Source: Bacteroidota bacterium (lineage in GTDB: Bacteria; Bacteroidota; Ignavibacteria; Kapaibacteriales; UBA2268). Taken from it: a stretch of DNA of 64,000 nucleotides. Shown piece after piece: positions 19,750 to 28,789 of the stretch (positions are counted from its first letter, which is position 1; each line of letters begins with the position of its first letter). The stretch lies in contig JAJXYC010000015.1 in the NCBI GenBank assembly GCA_021780815.1, positions 124,001 through 188,000 of the forward strand, read 5' to 3'. Both the position numbers and the translations under genes were made by a program. The notes under the pieces were generated by a model. It was not told the origin of the DNA. It ran no database searches and worked only from the letters and a program-made list of their open reading frames with translations.

Positions 19750-21087
19750 TTAAATCTTTTGTGGTGCTGTTAAGTTGTTTAATCCATCAATTATGTCATT
19801 CACCCAATCTTTGTGTTCAGGCTTCATCAAACAGCTCCTTAATATAGTTACCCACTTTTTATCTACTATTAACTCTGGGTGATTAACCTGGAAATGTTCG
19901 CTTTTTACTTTTAATGTAGCAACCCAAAGTTCATTTTGCAGGATACCTTCTTTTAAGATATTCTCACTTGCTTTACTTATTTCAGAAGCAGATTTAAATT
20001 TCGGGAAATAGGTAACAATGTTAGTTTCTGGTTGAAGATATAAAGAAAAATAAGAATTATTAATTTTTCTTGCAAAATCTTCGGTCGCATCAATTGTTTT
20101 AGTTAAGATTTGTCCTATACCAAAATCACTTTTAAGTGGAAATAATTTATTAGTAAACCAAAGAGCGGCAGCAGATGCTCCTGCCCTCGAACATTCAATG
20201 CTTATTTCTCCTAAATGCAATTCATCTGAGGTAAAATAAGTATAAGGTGAATTATGCTTATAGAATTTACCAACTGCTGGATTATTAAACAAAATACAGC
20301 CACATCCATAAGGTTGCAACCCTTGTTTATGTGGGTCAAATGCAATACTATCCGCTTTTGAAATTAAATCAAAAACTTGAAGTTGTTCTCTATATTGAGA
20401 AATTATTTTAAAATATCCACCATAAGCAGCATCTATATGTATTCTAAAATTATAGTTTTTTTGTAAATGTAGAATTTCTTTTAAATCATCTAATGCACCT
20501 AAACTTGTAGTTGCAAGAGTAACAATCACAGTCCCAATATTATTTTTCTGTAATTCCTTTTCTAATGAAGATATATCCATTTTGCCAAAATTATTAGAAG
20601 GGATTTCTACAAATGGAACTTGCAACCAATGGCATACCCTGGAATGTGTATAATGTGCTTGTTCAGAAAAAGCAACCACTTTATTAGGTGCAAGCTCCCT
20701 GGCAATTAGCAAAGCTTCAAAATTAGCAATAGTACCACTTGTTGTAAGATGCCCAAGATATTCATTAAACCCAAAAAGTTTAGCAAAATCCGACACTACT
20801 TCTTTTTCCATTTTTGCAGTAGCTGGTCCCCCATCCAACGCATGATTATTTGGATTTAAAAGCATAGTCCCAAGATATGCCATTATTGCTACTTCATGCG
20901 GTGGTTTTAACATCTGCCCAGCATATAAAGGATGATGAAATGGATAATTATCCTTCATCTTGTCAAGGAACTCTCCTCCAACTGCTATAATTTCTTCTTC
21001 TTTAACATTTAATGTTTCATCACCTTTGAATTTCGGAAAAGAATCCAACCATTTTTGTATTTCATTATATAAATATGTTATTTCCAT
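19750..21087 (-). CDS. Group II PLP-dependent amino-acid decarboxylase family protein
   Basis: 445 aa. Fold-type I PLP enzyme of the glutamate/aromatic amino-acid decarboxylase family. The cofactor-binding Asp is D219 in HIDAAYGG and the Schiff-base lysine is K254 in FDPHKQGLQPYG. An early HHPLYAGQMLKPPHEVA block and TTSGTIANFEALLIAR are also typical. The usual reaction is decarboxylation of an L-amino acid; substrate (aspartate, glutamate, tyrosine or other) cannot be told from the sequence. It lies 27 nt downstream of the GH20-like gene on the same strand, so co-transcription is likely, but no metabolic link is obvious. A carbon-carbon lyase of the sphingosine-phosphate lyase type is an alternative reading. 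Confidence 0.85.
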   Translation of the reverse strand: MEITYLYNEIQKWLDSFPKFKGDETLNVKEEEIIAVGGEFLDKMKDNYPFHHPLYAGQMLKPPHEVAIMAYLGTMLLNPNNHALDGGPATAKMEKEVVSDFAKLFGFNEYLGHLTTSGTIANFEALLIARELAPNKVVAFSEQAHYTHSRVCHWLQVPFVEIPSNNFGKMDISSLEKELQKNNIGTVIVTLATTSLGALDDLKEILHLQKNYNFRIHIDAAYGGYFKIISQYREQLQVFDLISKADSIAFDPHKQGLQPYGCGCILFNNPAVGKFYKHNSPYTYFTSDELHLGEISIECSRAGASAAALWFTNKLFPLKSDFGIGQILTKTIDATEDFARKINNSYFSLYLQPETNIVTYFPKFKSASEISKASENILKEGILQNELWVATLKVKSEHFQVNHPELIVDKKWVTILRSCLMKPEHKDWVNDIIDGLNNLTAPQKI

Positions 21088-21114
21088 CTTTTTCTGTAAA
21101 ATTTTATATGAATA

Positions 21115-23808
21115 TTAACGAACTATTGTAATTTTTTTGATAAATATATCATATCCTATCTTGACTTTTATAAAATAAATCCCATTTTGCAAATTATCTG
21201 TTTTGATAGTTGTTAAATTAGAAAAACTAATCAAATTTCCAAAAATATCATATACTTCTGTGAATTTTATTATGGCATTTGAAAAAATGTGAATTTCATT
21301 TTCATTCTGTATGAATTTAACATCATCTTGTGCGTGAACAAAGACTGATACATTTCTATGGTCAATTTTAAAAGTAGTATTTATTCCAAAAGGCACTTTT
21401 GATACCCAGCCACGATTATCCGTTGCTTTGATATAGTATTCGATATAAGGTAATACAGTATCTTGGAAAACAATTCCAACGGAACAATTTGGCAAATTAT
21501 TAATATTTACTTGAATTGAATCAAAATTTAAGCTCGGGTCTGTGCGATAATAAAAATAAGCATTTTCCAATTTCCATTCCGAATCCATCCAATCACCATA
21601 AATTTTAAATTCAGTATTAATTGAATTTGGGATTGAAGTTGTAGGTACTGGGTTATATAAAATATATGGAGCATGATTCCAAGCATATTCTGAAAATTGT
21701 TGAATATAACTATAATCAGAACTCCAAGTTGTGTACATCATTCCCAAGAAGTTTGGAGTATTTCTTGTTTGTTCTTTTCTAATTCTAATATTATTTTGAT
21801 CAGTATCATAAAATGGAGCAGACATTTGCGAAAATCCTTTTGAAGAAAAGAAATCCAAACTTTGTTGCCAAACATCTGCTTGAGTGTTCCAATTAACAAT
21901 AGTTAAATCTTTCGGGAGCAAATCTGCCCCACCAGTTAAATCACCATTTACAAGATAATAATTGCTTTTCTGCGCATTATGAAATTCATCGAACATATCC
22001 GACCAAATTGATATTTCGGCATTAGAATTATACTTTTTAACTATCCCTTTACATTGATTTACATTATCTGCTAAAAGTTGAGCGGGAGTCATTTTCTTTT
22101 GCTCATCACCATAATCCCAATTTAAGAGCCTAATTTCATCGTGTTCAAAAAAATATTGTTTTGGTTTGAAAAGACTATCAATAATTTTAAACTGACTTTC
22201 TAATTGCTGATATAATTTAGGGTCAGTAGTAGTTGCCATAATTTGATCATCGTAAAAATACGTTGTATGGTAATAAGAAATTGCAATTTTAGTTCCATCT
22301 TTTAATTTTCCTGTTGGAGTAGCCGTTAAAATGGGTGGAGTATGGTAAGCATCATATTCTCCACTATAACTTTCTACTTTACCTAACTTTGGGTCAACGA
22401 GTGAATCAAAGTCAATATTCTCTTGAAAATTAGCACCTGATATCTGGTCATTTACATTTAACGGTGTTCCTTCTCTCCTAAGCAAATTCACAAAAGCACA
22501 TTCTTCAACTTTCAAATCGTCCCACCAAATTTTACCCGATAAACCGCCCCAAATTCCCCAATAAACAAGCAAAGTATCGGTATCTAATGAATTTACTGTT
22601 ATATCTAATTGCTTCCAATCTGTTGTTGTCGGAATATTTACATTTATATAAGTCAAAGCCTTTCCATTTTTATTTAATACAGTTATTTTAGCCTCCGAAC
22701 TCCATCTTGCTTGGTCAGTTTTCACCCAACTTGAAATATGATACTGTTTAAACGGACTTACTTTTGTTTTATAACAAATTCTATAATTGCTATTTCCTTG
22801 ATTTAGTTCAAATCTGATGCTTGCTGTTCCCGAATGCTTAATTTGATTATCTACAAAAGATTTATAACCAGGGTCATCAATAAAGGCAAAACCTGAAAAG
22901 TTGTTCCCATTATATTTTTCAAAGCCACCATTGGGCATTGTTACATCTACTGTTGGTTGCAATACCGCCTGTCCATTTTTCATTTCAAATAACTGGTCTT
23001 TTACTGGAAGACCAGCAGCAAAATTAGGATTAAAATACATCATCCCATTTGAATAACCAAAAGGGAAAAAGCCAATAACAGGATTGAAATCAATGCTTCC
23101 TCCATAATTTTTAACTGAAGTACAAGAATCTAAATATCTTTTTGGCATATCACTTATAAAACTAAATTTATAATCAGTTAGATATGGTGCATTCAATTTT
23201 AATTTACGCCAGTTTGCCCAATTTGTTTTTAAATCAGATACATTTTGATTAACTAATAAATTCGTAGGATAATAAACCCAGCGATTTGGAAAATCAGGAG
23301 CATCAATTATTCTTAATGAAGGAAGTGTATCGTTTTGCAAATTATCCTCAAAAAGTTGAAGCAAAGTATAAATTCCATTAACCATTCCCGAATAATTGCT
23401 TGCATTCAATATAATATCTTTTGTAACATCTATTACATAACCTTCACTCCCAGGATAATTTTGGTTTACTACAAAATATACATCAGGGAGTTTTTTTAAA
23501 TAAGAATTCAATTCTTCACTATTTTGACCAATAAAAATCCAATTTTTATATAACGAAGATTGGTATTCATAAGTAAAGCCCTGTAATGGCTTAAAGCCTA
23601 ATCGGACAATTGTCTCATTTATTTTATTATGAAATTGGACGGAATCCTCATACGATTGATATTTTATTGCCGCTGAATCAAAAGAAAAACCTTGAAAATT
23701 AGGTCTGAAATATATTTCCTTAGGTTGTGGCACAACTTTTATTGGTAAATCTTGTGCTTCTAACAAAAAAGGAAATAAAAATACAATGATTAGTATAATT
23801 GTTTTCAT
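21115..23808 (-). CDS. Secreted GH20-like beta-hexosaminidase family protein with CBM insert and T9SS tail
   Basis: 897 aa from ATG at 23808; a GTG at 23817 is possible but the signal peptide starts naturally at MKTIILIIVF and ends at LEAQ. The N-terminus (VPQPKEI ... GYVIDVTKDIILNASNYSGMVNGIYTLLQL) is the zincin-like domain that precedes GH20 barrels. LRIIDAPDFPNRWV opens the TIM barrel. A beta-sandwich carbohydrate-binding module (around 290-440, ending IWWDDLKVEEC) is inserted in the barrel. The presumed catalytic Asp-Glu pair is D557-E558 in EHDEIRLLNWD, a variant of the GH20 'GDE' motif. The C-terminus (VYDIFGNLISFSN ... GIYFIKVKI) is a T9SS sorting domain. Removal of terminal N-acetylhexosamine is likely, but the altered active-site context makes substrate uncertain. 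Confidence 0.72.
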   Translation of the reverse strand: MKTIILIIVFLFPFLLEAQDLPIKVVPQPKEIYFRPNFQGFSFDSAAIKYQSYEDSVQFHNKINETIVRLGFKPLQGFTYEYQSSLYKNWIFIGQNSEELNSYLKKLPDVYFVVNQNYPGSEGYVIDVTKDIILNASNYSGMVNGIYTLLQLFEDNLQNDTLPSLRIIDAPDFPNRWVYYPTNLLVNQNVSDLKTNWANWRKLKLNAPYLTDYKFSFISDMPKRYLDSCTSVKNYGGSIDFNPVIGFFPFGYSNGMMYFNPNFAAGLPVKDQLFEMKNGQAVLQPTVDVTMPNGGFEKYNGNNFSGFAFIDDPGYKSFVDNQIKHSGTASIRFELNQGNSNYRICYKTKVSPFKQYHISSWVKTDQARWSSEAKITVLNKNGKALTYINVNIPTTTDWKQLDITVNSLDTDTLLVYWGIWGGLSGKIWWDDLKVEECAFVNLLRREGTPLNVNDQISGANFQENIDFDSLVDPKLGKVESYSGEYDAYHTPPILTATPTGKLKDGTKIAISYYHTTYFYDDQIMATTTDPKLYQQLESQFKIIDSLFKPKQYFFEHDEIRLLNWDYGDEQKKMTPAQLLADNVNQCKGIVKKYNSNAEISIWSDMFDEFHNAQKSNYYLVNGDLTGGADLLPKDLTIVNWNTQADVWQQSLDFFSSKGFSQMSAPFYDTDQNNIRIRKEQTRNTPNFLGMMYTTWSSDYSYIQQFSEYAWNHAPYILYNPVPTTSIPNSINTEFKIYGDWMDSEWKLENAYFYYRTDPSLNFDSIQVNINNLPNCSVGIVFQDTVLPYIEYYIKATDNRGWVSKVPFGINTTFKIDHRNVSVFVHAQDDVKFIQNENEIHIFSNAIIKFTEVYDIFGNLISFSNLTTIKTDNLQNGIYFIKVKIGYDIFIKKITIVR

Positions 23809-23879
23809 AAATACCACTCTTTTTGAAAATTTATTAATAAAAATAACAAATTAAAAGCACAACTTGACCACAATTTTTA

Positions 23880-25820
23880 CTATTTATTTAAATTATAGTT
23901 TACATTAACTCCAATTTTTATCCATCTACCGGGAGTCGGCACCCCGCTATGTTCCACATAACTGGTGTTGAATAAATTAGAGCCGTCAATGTAAAAGCCT
24001 ATCTTTTGATAATTATAAAAGAGCCGACAATTAAACAAAACATAAGAAGAATAAGGTTTATCAGACTTTGACACAACATCGTAATAACTACCTGCACGAC
24101 TTATATATTGAATATCCCAATTTAAGCCTAAATTATCAGTTATTGTATTCTGAACATTAACTACAAGTTTATGCTTTAAATAATCAAGTGAATAATCCGA
24201 TAAATATAGACCGCTGGATTTATCCATAAAGATATAATTGTAATTAAAAGCAATATATTTAATATGGATAACTTTAGATTCATCAAAATTATAAACAAAG
24301 TTCAATTCTATACCTTTGGTATCTAATTTAGTTATGTTCATACTTTGCCATAAAGCAGTATCATTTTGCCTTACCCAATCAATTGTTTCTGAACCAACTC
24401 TATCAAATAAGGAGAAATATGTAGTTAAATTTGTTGAAAGGTATTTAATCCCAAGTTCATAAGATATTGCGTTTTCTGGCTTTAAGTTTTTATTTCCTTG
24501 ATGGGCGGGATCTTGATAATACAAATCTGTAAAAGTAGGTAACCGCAAAGATTGATTAACTGATGCAAACAAATATACAAAATTTGAAGTTTTAACTGAA
24601 ATATCAATACCTCCATAAGAATGAAATTTGTAATCATTCGAATAATTTGCAAAAATACCACCCGAAAGAATAAAATTTTTAATTCTTACTAAATGCTCTA
24701 TATATAAGTTGGAACTATTTCGCTCAGCAAATCTTGTATAAAAAGCATTACTCTCTTCTGAAACTTTAATCGAATCGCCTGTAAGTTCACCAAGAACATT
24801 GCTATTAATTTTTTCACTACGAAACTCAAATCCTACAGAACTAATACCCAAATCAGTCTTTAAAGAAGAATTTATTTCAAACCCTGCAATATCGGTTAGA
24901 TGATAATTATGACCTGTGTACCACGTCGGAGCCTCATTTCTGAACAATTCAAATTTGTCTTTATGATTACGATAATAAATACTTGTATTTATATTCACTG
25001 TGGAAAATACCAATGAATTTTTCAAGTATGTAAAAAATGAACTCGTTTGTTCAAATTCATCAGGATATAACGGTGAATAAAAACTATTTGCTCCGAAAGA
25101 TTTGTTGTTTAAACCTGCAAAAAACTCAAAATTCCCAATATTTTTAGTTTTTAATGTTGAAAGATAATCAACATTAAAATTTTGAAAATCAGTATTGTTT
25201 ACAAATCCTTTTGAGCCAGATTTCTCAATTGAAAAATAATTGCCAAAATTATTAATATTAAAAGAACCATTAGCTGCAAAATTGTAAAGTCCATATTCAC
25301 CACCAACCAAATTCAACGATAAAGAATTATGTGAAGGCTTCTTGGTAATAATATTAATAGCTCCACTATAAGAGTTAGTGCCAAGAATCCTTGCACCAGG
25401 ACCTTCAAGGATTTCTATTCTATCTATATCAGAAGAAGAAATTGTTAAATCCATACTATGATGACCGGTCTGAGGATCATTAATTTTAATACCATTTAAT
25501 AAAACTAAAGTTTGGTCAAATGAGCCTCCTCTAATGCTTACATCTGTTTGAATACCAAAAGCACCTCTGTCCCGTAAATCTATACCAGGCGAAAGTGAAA
25601 GAAAATCATCTATATTAAAATGTGAAATATTTCTAATATCATCTATCTTGATTACATTCACAATTCTTGATATATCCGAATACACCATCGGTGTTCTTGC
25701 CGCAGTTACAACTAAATCATCGCTTTTTACAACATTTAAAGTATCAGTTGCTGACCACAATAATGTATTAGCAAATAAGACTATAAAAATATTTAAAAGC
25801 AGGTCCTTTCTAAAAAACAT
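23880..25820 (-). CDS. TonB-dependent outer-membrane receptor (BtuB-like)
   Basis: 646 aa, a typical short TonB receptor. A signal peptide (residues 1-~24) precedes a complete plug domain (about 30-150: LVVTAARTP, VSIRGGSFDQTLVLLNGIKINDPQTGHH, RIEILEGPGARILGTNSYSGAINIITKK). A 22-strand-type barrel follows, ending with HSGVPTPGRWIKIGVNVNY. There is no carboxypeptidase-like N-terminal extension and no SusD partner, so it is not a classical SusC. BtuB/siderophore-type small-ligand uptake is the family default; I found no cobalamin riboswitch upstream. The ATG has SD AAAGGA, half buried in a 13-bp inverted repeat. It is the first gene of a minus-strand run with the GH20-like enzyme 71 nt downstream. 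Confidence 0.9.
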   Translation of the reverse strand: MFFRKDLLLNIFIVLFANTLLWSATDTLNVVKSDDLVVTAARTPMVYSDISRIVNVIKIDDIRNISHFNIDDFLSLSPGIDLRDRGAFGIQTDVSIRGGSFDQTLVLLNGIKINDPQTGHHSMDLTISSSDIDRIEILEGPGARILGTNSYSGAINIITKKPSHNSLSLNLVGGEYGLYNFAANGSFNINNFGNYFSIEKSGSKGFVNNTDFQNFNVDYLSTLKTKNIGNFEFFAGLNNKSFGANSFYSPLYPDEFEQTSSFFTYLKNSLVFSTVNINTSIYYRNHKDKFELFRNEAPTWYTGHNYHLTDIAGFEINSSLKTDLGISSVGFEFRSEKINSNVLGELTGDSIKVSEESNAFYTRFAERNSSNLYIEHLVRIKNFILSGGIFANYSNDYKFHSYGGIDISVKTSNFVYLFASVNQSLRLPTFTDLYYQDPAHQGNKNLKPENAISYELGIKYLSTNLTTYFSLFDRVGSETIDWVRQNDTALWQSMNITKLDTKGIELNFVYNFDESKVIHIKYIAFNYNYIFMDKSSGLYLSDYSLDYLKHKLVVNVQNTITDNLGLNWDIQYISRAGSYYDVVSKSDKPYSSYVLFNCRLFYNYQKIGFYIDGSNLFNTSYVEHSGVPTPGRWIKIGVNVNYNLNK

Positions 25821-25826
25821 ATTGTC

Positions 25827-25883
25827 CTTTTATTATTATTAAAAAATCAAAATTAAATAATTTTTATTTGATAATAATAAAAG
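25827..25883 (-). promoter_or_regulatory. 13-bp inverted repeat overlapping the receptor's RBS and promoter region
   Basis: CTTTTATTATTAT (25827-25839) and ATAATAATAAAAG (25871-25883) are exact reverse complements 31 nt apart. On the minus strand the proximal arm includes part of the SD (AAAAGGA) of the TonB receptor. The loop centre holds TAATTTTG (25855-25848), a possible -7 box. It can therefore be an RBS-masking hairpin or a DNA operator, depending on the true start of transcription. Confidence 0.45.
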
Positions 25884-26064
25884 ATACATTCCCTTTTGCT
25901 CTACTGCCATTTTCCCCTTGTCATTTCATTAGATATCTATTTATCGGGAATTAATGAAATAACAAAAGAAATAAGCGATTCAGAAAAATAAAAAAAATAT
26001 ATTTAAACAATACTTTTTCAAAGCAGGAAATATAAAATTGATGAATCAAATAAAAGTGAAGTTG

Positions 26065-26138
26065 GGCGACAGATGGGACTCGAACCCACAACCCTCAGAG
26101 CCACAATCTGATGCTCTACCTATTGAACTACTGCCGCC
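26065..26138 (-). tRNA. tRNA-His (GTG anticodon)
   Basis: Read on the minus strand, all four arms fold: acceptor GCGGCAG with CTGTCGC (one G-T pair), D-arm GTTC/GAGC, anticodon stem TCAGA/TCTGA enclosing TTGTGGC, and T-arm GTGGG/CCCAT with loop TTCGAGT. The anticodon is GTG. The gene encodes the extra G at -1 opposite C73, the identity element of tRNA-His. CCA is not fully encoded (CCAA follows). Confidence 0.95.
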
Positions 26139-26206
26139 ATAAGAATTACAAAATTAACACTTTTTTTTTAATTAGAAAAATTAATTAAAAGAATTTTTAG
26201 TTTTAT

Positions 26207-26214
26207 TAATTTTG
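26207..26214 (+). promoter_or_regulatory. Possible -7 box for the RlpA lipoprotein gene
   Basis: TAATTTTG matches TAnnTTTG about 30 nt before the ATG at 26244. The surrounding sequence is almost pure A/T, so support is weak. Confidence 0.3.
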
Positions 26215-26243
26215 ATTTTTAATTTTTGTTAAATTTAGAATTT

Positions 26244-26720
26244 ATGAATTTTGTTAAAAGTATTAAATTTTTAGTTGTTTTTTTACTTATTTTTTCATTT
26301 GTTGGTTGTTCTTCAACAATAAGATTTACCAGCGAATTAAATAAAAGTTTTAATAGTAGAAATGAAAAAGTTCAAATAAATTCACCATCAAAAATTAATA
26401 ATCCTTTCGGCGAGGAGCAAATTGGTACTAAATATTATGGTGTTGCTTCTTTTTATGGAGACGAGTTTAACGGGCGACCAACTTCGGACGGCGATATTTA
26501 CGATAGAAATAAATTCACAGCGGCACATCGTGAATTCCCTTTTGGTACAAAATTAAAAGTAACAAATTTAAAGAACTCAAAATTTGTTTACGTAATTGTG
26601 AATGATCGTGGTCCTTTTGTAAACGGCAGAATGATTGATTTATCTTATGCCGCAGCACAAGCAATAGATATGATACAAGACGGCGTTGCAGAAGTTGAAA
26701 TTGAAATCGTAAATAACTAA
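26244..26720 (+). CDS. rlpA: RlpA-family septal-ring lipoprotein
   Basis: 158 aa from the ATG at 26244; an upstream in-frame TTG at 26226 would add six residues before the signal peptide and is less likely. A lipoprotein signal peptide ends in the lipobox FVGC. The double-psi beta-barrel follows: YYGVASFYGDEFNGRPTSDG, then AAHREFPFGTKLKVTN and VNDRGPFVNGRMIDLSYAAAQ, which hold the conserved His and Asp of the family. RlpA proteins cleave denuded peptidoglycan strands as lytic transglycosylases or act at the septal ring. No SPOR domain is present, so septal recruitment would need another route. It sits between tRNA-His (divergent) and yjbQ. Confidence 0.88.
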   Translation: MNFVKSIKFLVVFLLIFSFVGCSSTIRFTSELNKSFNSRNEKVQINSPSKINNPFGEEQIGTKYYGVASFYGDEFNGRPTSDGDIYDRNKFTAAHREFPFGTKLKVTNLKNSKFVYVIVNDRGPFVNGRMIDLSYAAAQAIDMIQDGVAEVEIEIVNN

Positions 26721-26863
26721 ACACAACATTCAACAAAATATTTGCTATTTAAAATTAACTTTCTCATTGATTCTCAATTAAAAAATATTTGAAATATGAA
26801 AAAAATTCATTAATTTTACATTTTTTAATTTAAAATTTTCAAACTTTGATTTTTGAGGATAAA

Positions 26864-27280
26864 ATGAAATCATTCAGGAAAGAACTTTGGTTTGAAACCC
26901 GCAATCGTAGAGAATATATCAATATAACTCCTGATATTGAAAAAGCCTTAACAGAAAGTGGCATAAAAGAAGGAATTGCATTAATTAATGCGATGCATAT
27001 AACATCCAGCGTTTTCATTAATGATGATGAAACAGGTTTACATAAAGATTTTGAGCTTTGGTTAGAAAAATTAGCCCCAGAAAAACCATATAACCAATAT
27101 CATCACAACGGTTTTGAAGATAATGCAGATGCACATTTGAAACGCCAAATAATGGGCAGAGAAGTTTGCGTTGCAATTACAAATGGCAAATTAGATTTTG
27201 GTCCTTGGGAACAAATCTTTTATGGCGAATTTGATGGTAAGCGTAAAAAAAGAGTATTGATTAAAATTGTCGGTGAATAA
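26864..27280 (+). CDS. yjbQ: YjbQ / UPF0047 family protein
   Basis: 138 aa from the ATG at 26864, which has a GAGG site; a TTG at 26846 is in frame but has no RBS. The whole protein is one YjbQ domain with [35 protein letters not shown] and a final [14 protein letters not shown]-type block. The conserved His residues and NADAHLK are the family hallmark. Members are often annotated as secondary thiamine-phosphate synthases because of weak side activity; the physiological role is not settled. Not obviously linked to its neighbours. Confidence 0.9.
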   Translation: MKSFRKELWFETRNRREYINITPDIEKALTESGIKEGIALINAMHITSSVFINDDETGLHKDFELWLEKLAPEKPYNQYHHNGFEDNADAHLKRQIMGREVCVAITNGKLDFGPWEQIFYGEFDGKRKKRVLIKIVGE

Positions 27281-27298
27281 ATATTTGGGTTAAAATCG

Positions 27299-27306
27299 TA
27301 CTTTTG
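27299..27306 (+). promoter_or_regulatory. Possible -7 box for tldD-tldE
   Basis: TACTTTTG followed by TATTTT is a good match to TAnnTTTG, about 80 nt before the tldD ATG. A very T-rich leader lies between. Confidence 0.4.
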
Positions 27307-27382
27307 TATTTTTTTATCATATCTTTCGTCTTTTTCTTTTTTAACTCTTTTTTTCTTTATTTAAATACGGATTTTAAAGAAA

Positions 27383-28789
27383 ATGTATAAAAATTTCGGA
27401 CTTGATAAAAAGATTTTTCAAGATATTCTTATGGTTGCTCTTAAAAATGGTGGTGATTTTGCAGATATTTACTTTCAATATAGTTTTTCAAATTCTGTTT
27501 CGATGGAAGAAGATATAATAAAAAGCACATCTGAAAGCATTTCCTTAGGTTTAGGTATAAGAGTAATTTCAGGCGAACAAAGCGGGTATGCTTTCACAAA
27601 TAATTTATCTATTGAAAAATTAATTGAAACAGCAAGAACAGCCTCAATAATAAGCAAAACTAGTAAAAAGAATTTATCTTTCAACTTAAACGAAAAACAT
27701 ATTAGTAAAAATTATTATGGACTTGCAAATCCAATTGTAAAGGCTTCACTACCCTCACAAATTGAATTAGTTCAACGTGCATATAATTCAGCAAAAAAAT
27801 TTAACAAAAATATAGTCAAAACATCAGCTTCATTAAGTTCACAATTAAGTTATGTTACTATTGCTAACTCAGAAGGTTTGCTAATTTCAGATGAAAGACC
27901 ACAAATGCGATTAGTAGTTTCAGCAACAGCATTTGATGGGAAAAATCATACCACATCTTTAAGCAACAATGGTGGACGATATGGAATAGATTTCTTTGAA
28001 AAATACGATACACCTGAGAATATAGGGAAAAGAGCTGCCGAAGAAGCTACGATTTTGCTTTCCGCAAAGAATGCACCCAGTGGTGAATTTCCTGTTGTAT
28101 TAGGTGCAGAGGAATCAGGAGTAATGATTCACGAAGCCCTCGGACATCCTTTGGAAGCCGATAGTATTAGAAATAAAACTTCGGTTATGTGGAATAAATT
28201 TGGCGAAATGGTTTCTAATCCTAATGTTACTATTTATGATGATGCAACTATACCTTATTATCGTGGTAGCTTAAATATTGATGATGAAGGTTACGAAACA
28301 GAAAACGTTTTGCTCGTTGAAAATGGTAAACTTGTTGGCTTTATGAACGACTACTTATCAGCAAAATTATTAAACCATAAAAGAAATGGGCATGGGAGGC
28401 GCGAATCATACCAAAATATACCTATTCCAAGAATGAATAATACCGTTTTAGCAAAAGGGAATTATGAACCAGAAGAAATTATCTCCTCGGTTGATTATGG
28501 AATTTATGCTAAATCTTTTCAAGGTGGAATGGTAAATGGAACGGGAAAATTTACTTTTTCACTTAATTTAGGCTACCTTATTGAAAATGGAAAATTAACT
28601 ACACCAATTAAAAATGTAACATTAATTGGAACTAATTTGGATATTTTGAAAAAAATTGAAATGGTTGGCAACGATATGGGCTTTTTCTTAGGAACTTGTG
28701 GGAAACAAGGGCAAAGCGTTGCTGTTACAAGCGGTACACCAACTTTAAAAATTTCACAAATGACTATTGGAGGCAGTAATGACGAATAA
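27383..28789 (+). CDS. tldD: TldD metalloprotease subunit
   Basis: 468 aa, usual TldD length. The zinc motif HEALGH (H250, E251, H255; HExxxH) lies in GVMIHEALGHPLEAD, the active-site signature of TldD. The C-terminal half contains the family blocks GYETENVLLVENGKLVGFMND, GRRESYQNIPIPRMNNT and LGTCGKQGQSVAVTSGTP. TldD/TldE form a heterodimeric cytoplasmic peptidase that degrades unfolded small proteins and trims modified peptides such as microcin B17 precursors. The tldE gene overlaps its end by 11 nt and takes its SD from within tldD, so the subunits should be made together. No ribosomally made peptide cluster is visible nearby. Confidence 0.95.
   Translation: MYKNFGLDKKIFQDILMVALKNGGDFADIYFQYSFSNSVSMEEDIIKSTSESISLGLGIRVISGEQSGYAFTNNLSIEKLIETARTASIISKTSKKNLSFNLNEKHISKNYYGLANPIVKASLPSQIELVQRAYNSAKKFNKNIVKTSASLSSQLSYVTIANSEGLLISDERPQMRLVVSATAFDGKNHTTSLSNNGGRYGIDFFEKYDTPENIGKRAAEEATILLSAKNAPSGEFPVVLGAEESGVMIHEALGHPLEADSIRNKTSVMWNKFGEMVSNPNVTIYDDATIPYYRGSLNIDDEGYETENVLLVENGKLVGFMNDYLSAKLLNHKRNGHGRRESYQNIPIPRMNNTVLAKGNYEPEEIISSVDYGIYAKSFQGGMVNGTGKFTFSLNLGYLIENGKLTTPIKNVTLIGTNLDILKKIEMVGNDMGFFLGTCGKQGQSVAVTSGTPTLKISQMTIGGSNDE

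Noticed and set aside
25884-26060. Possible cobalamin riboswitch ahead of the BtuB-like receptor
   Set aside because: No conserved box or matching helices were found in the region.
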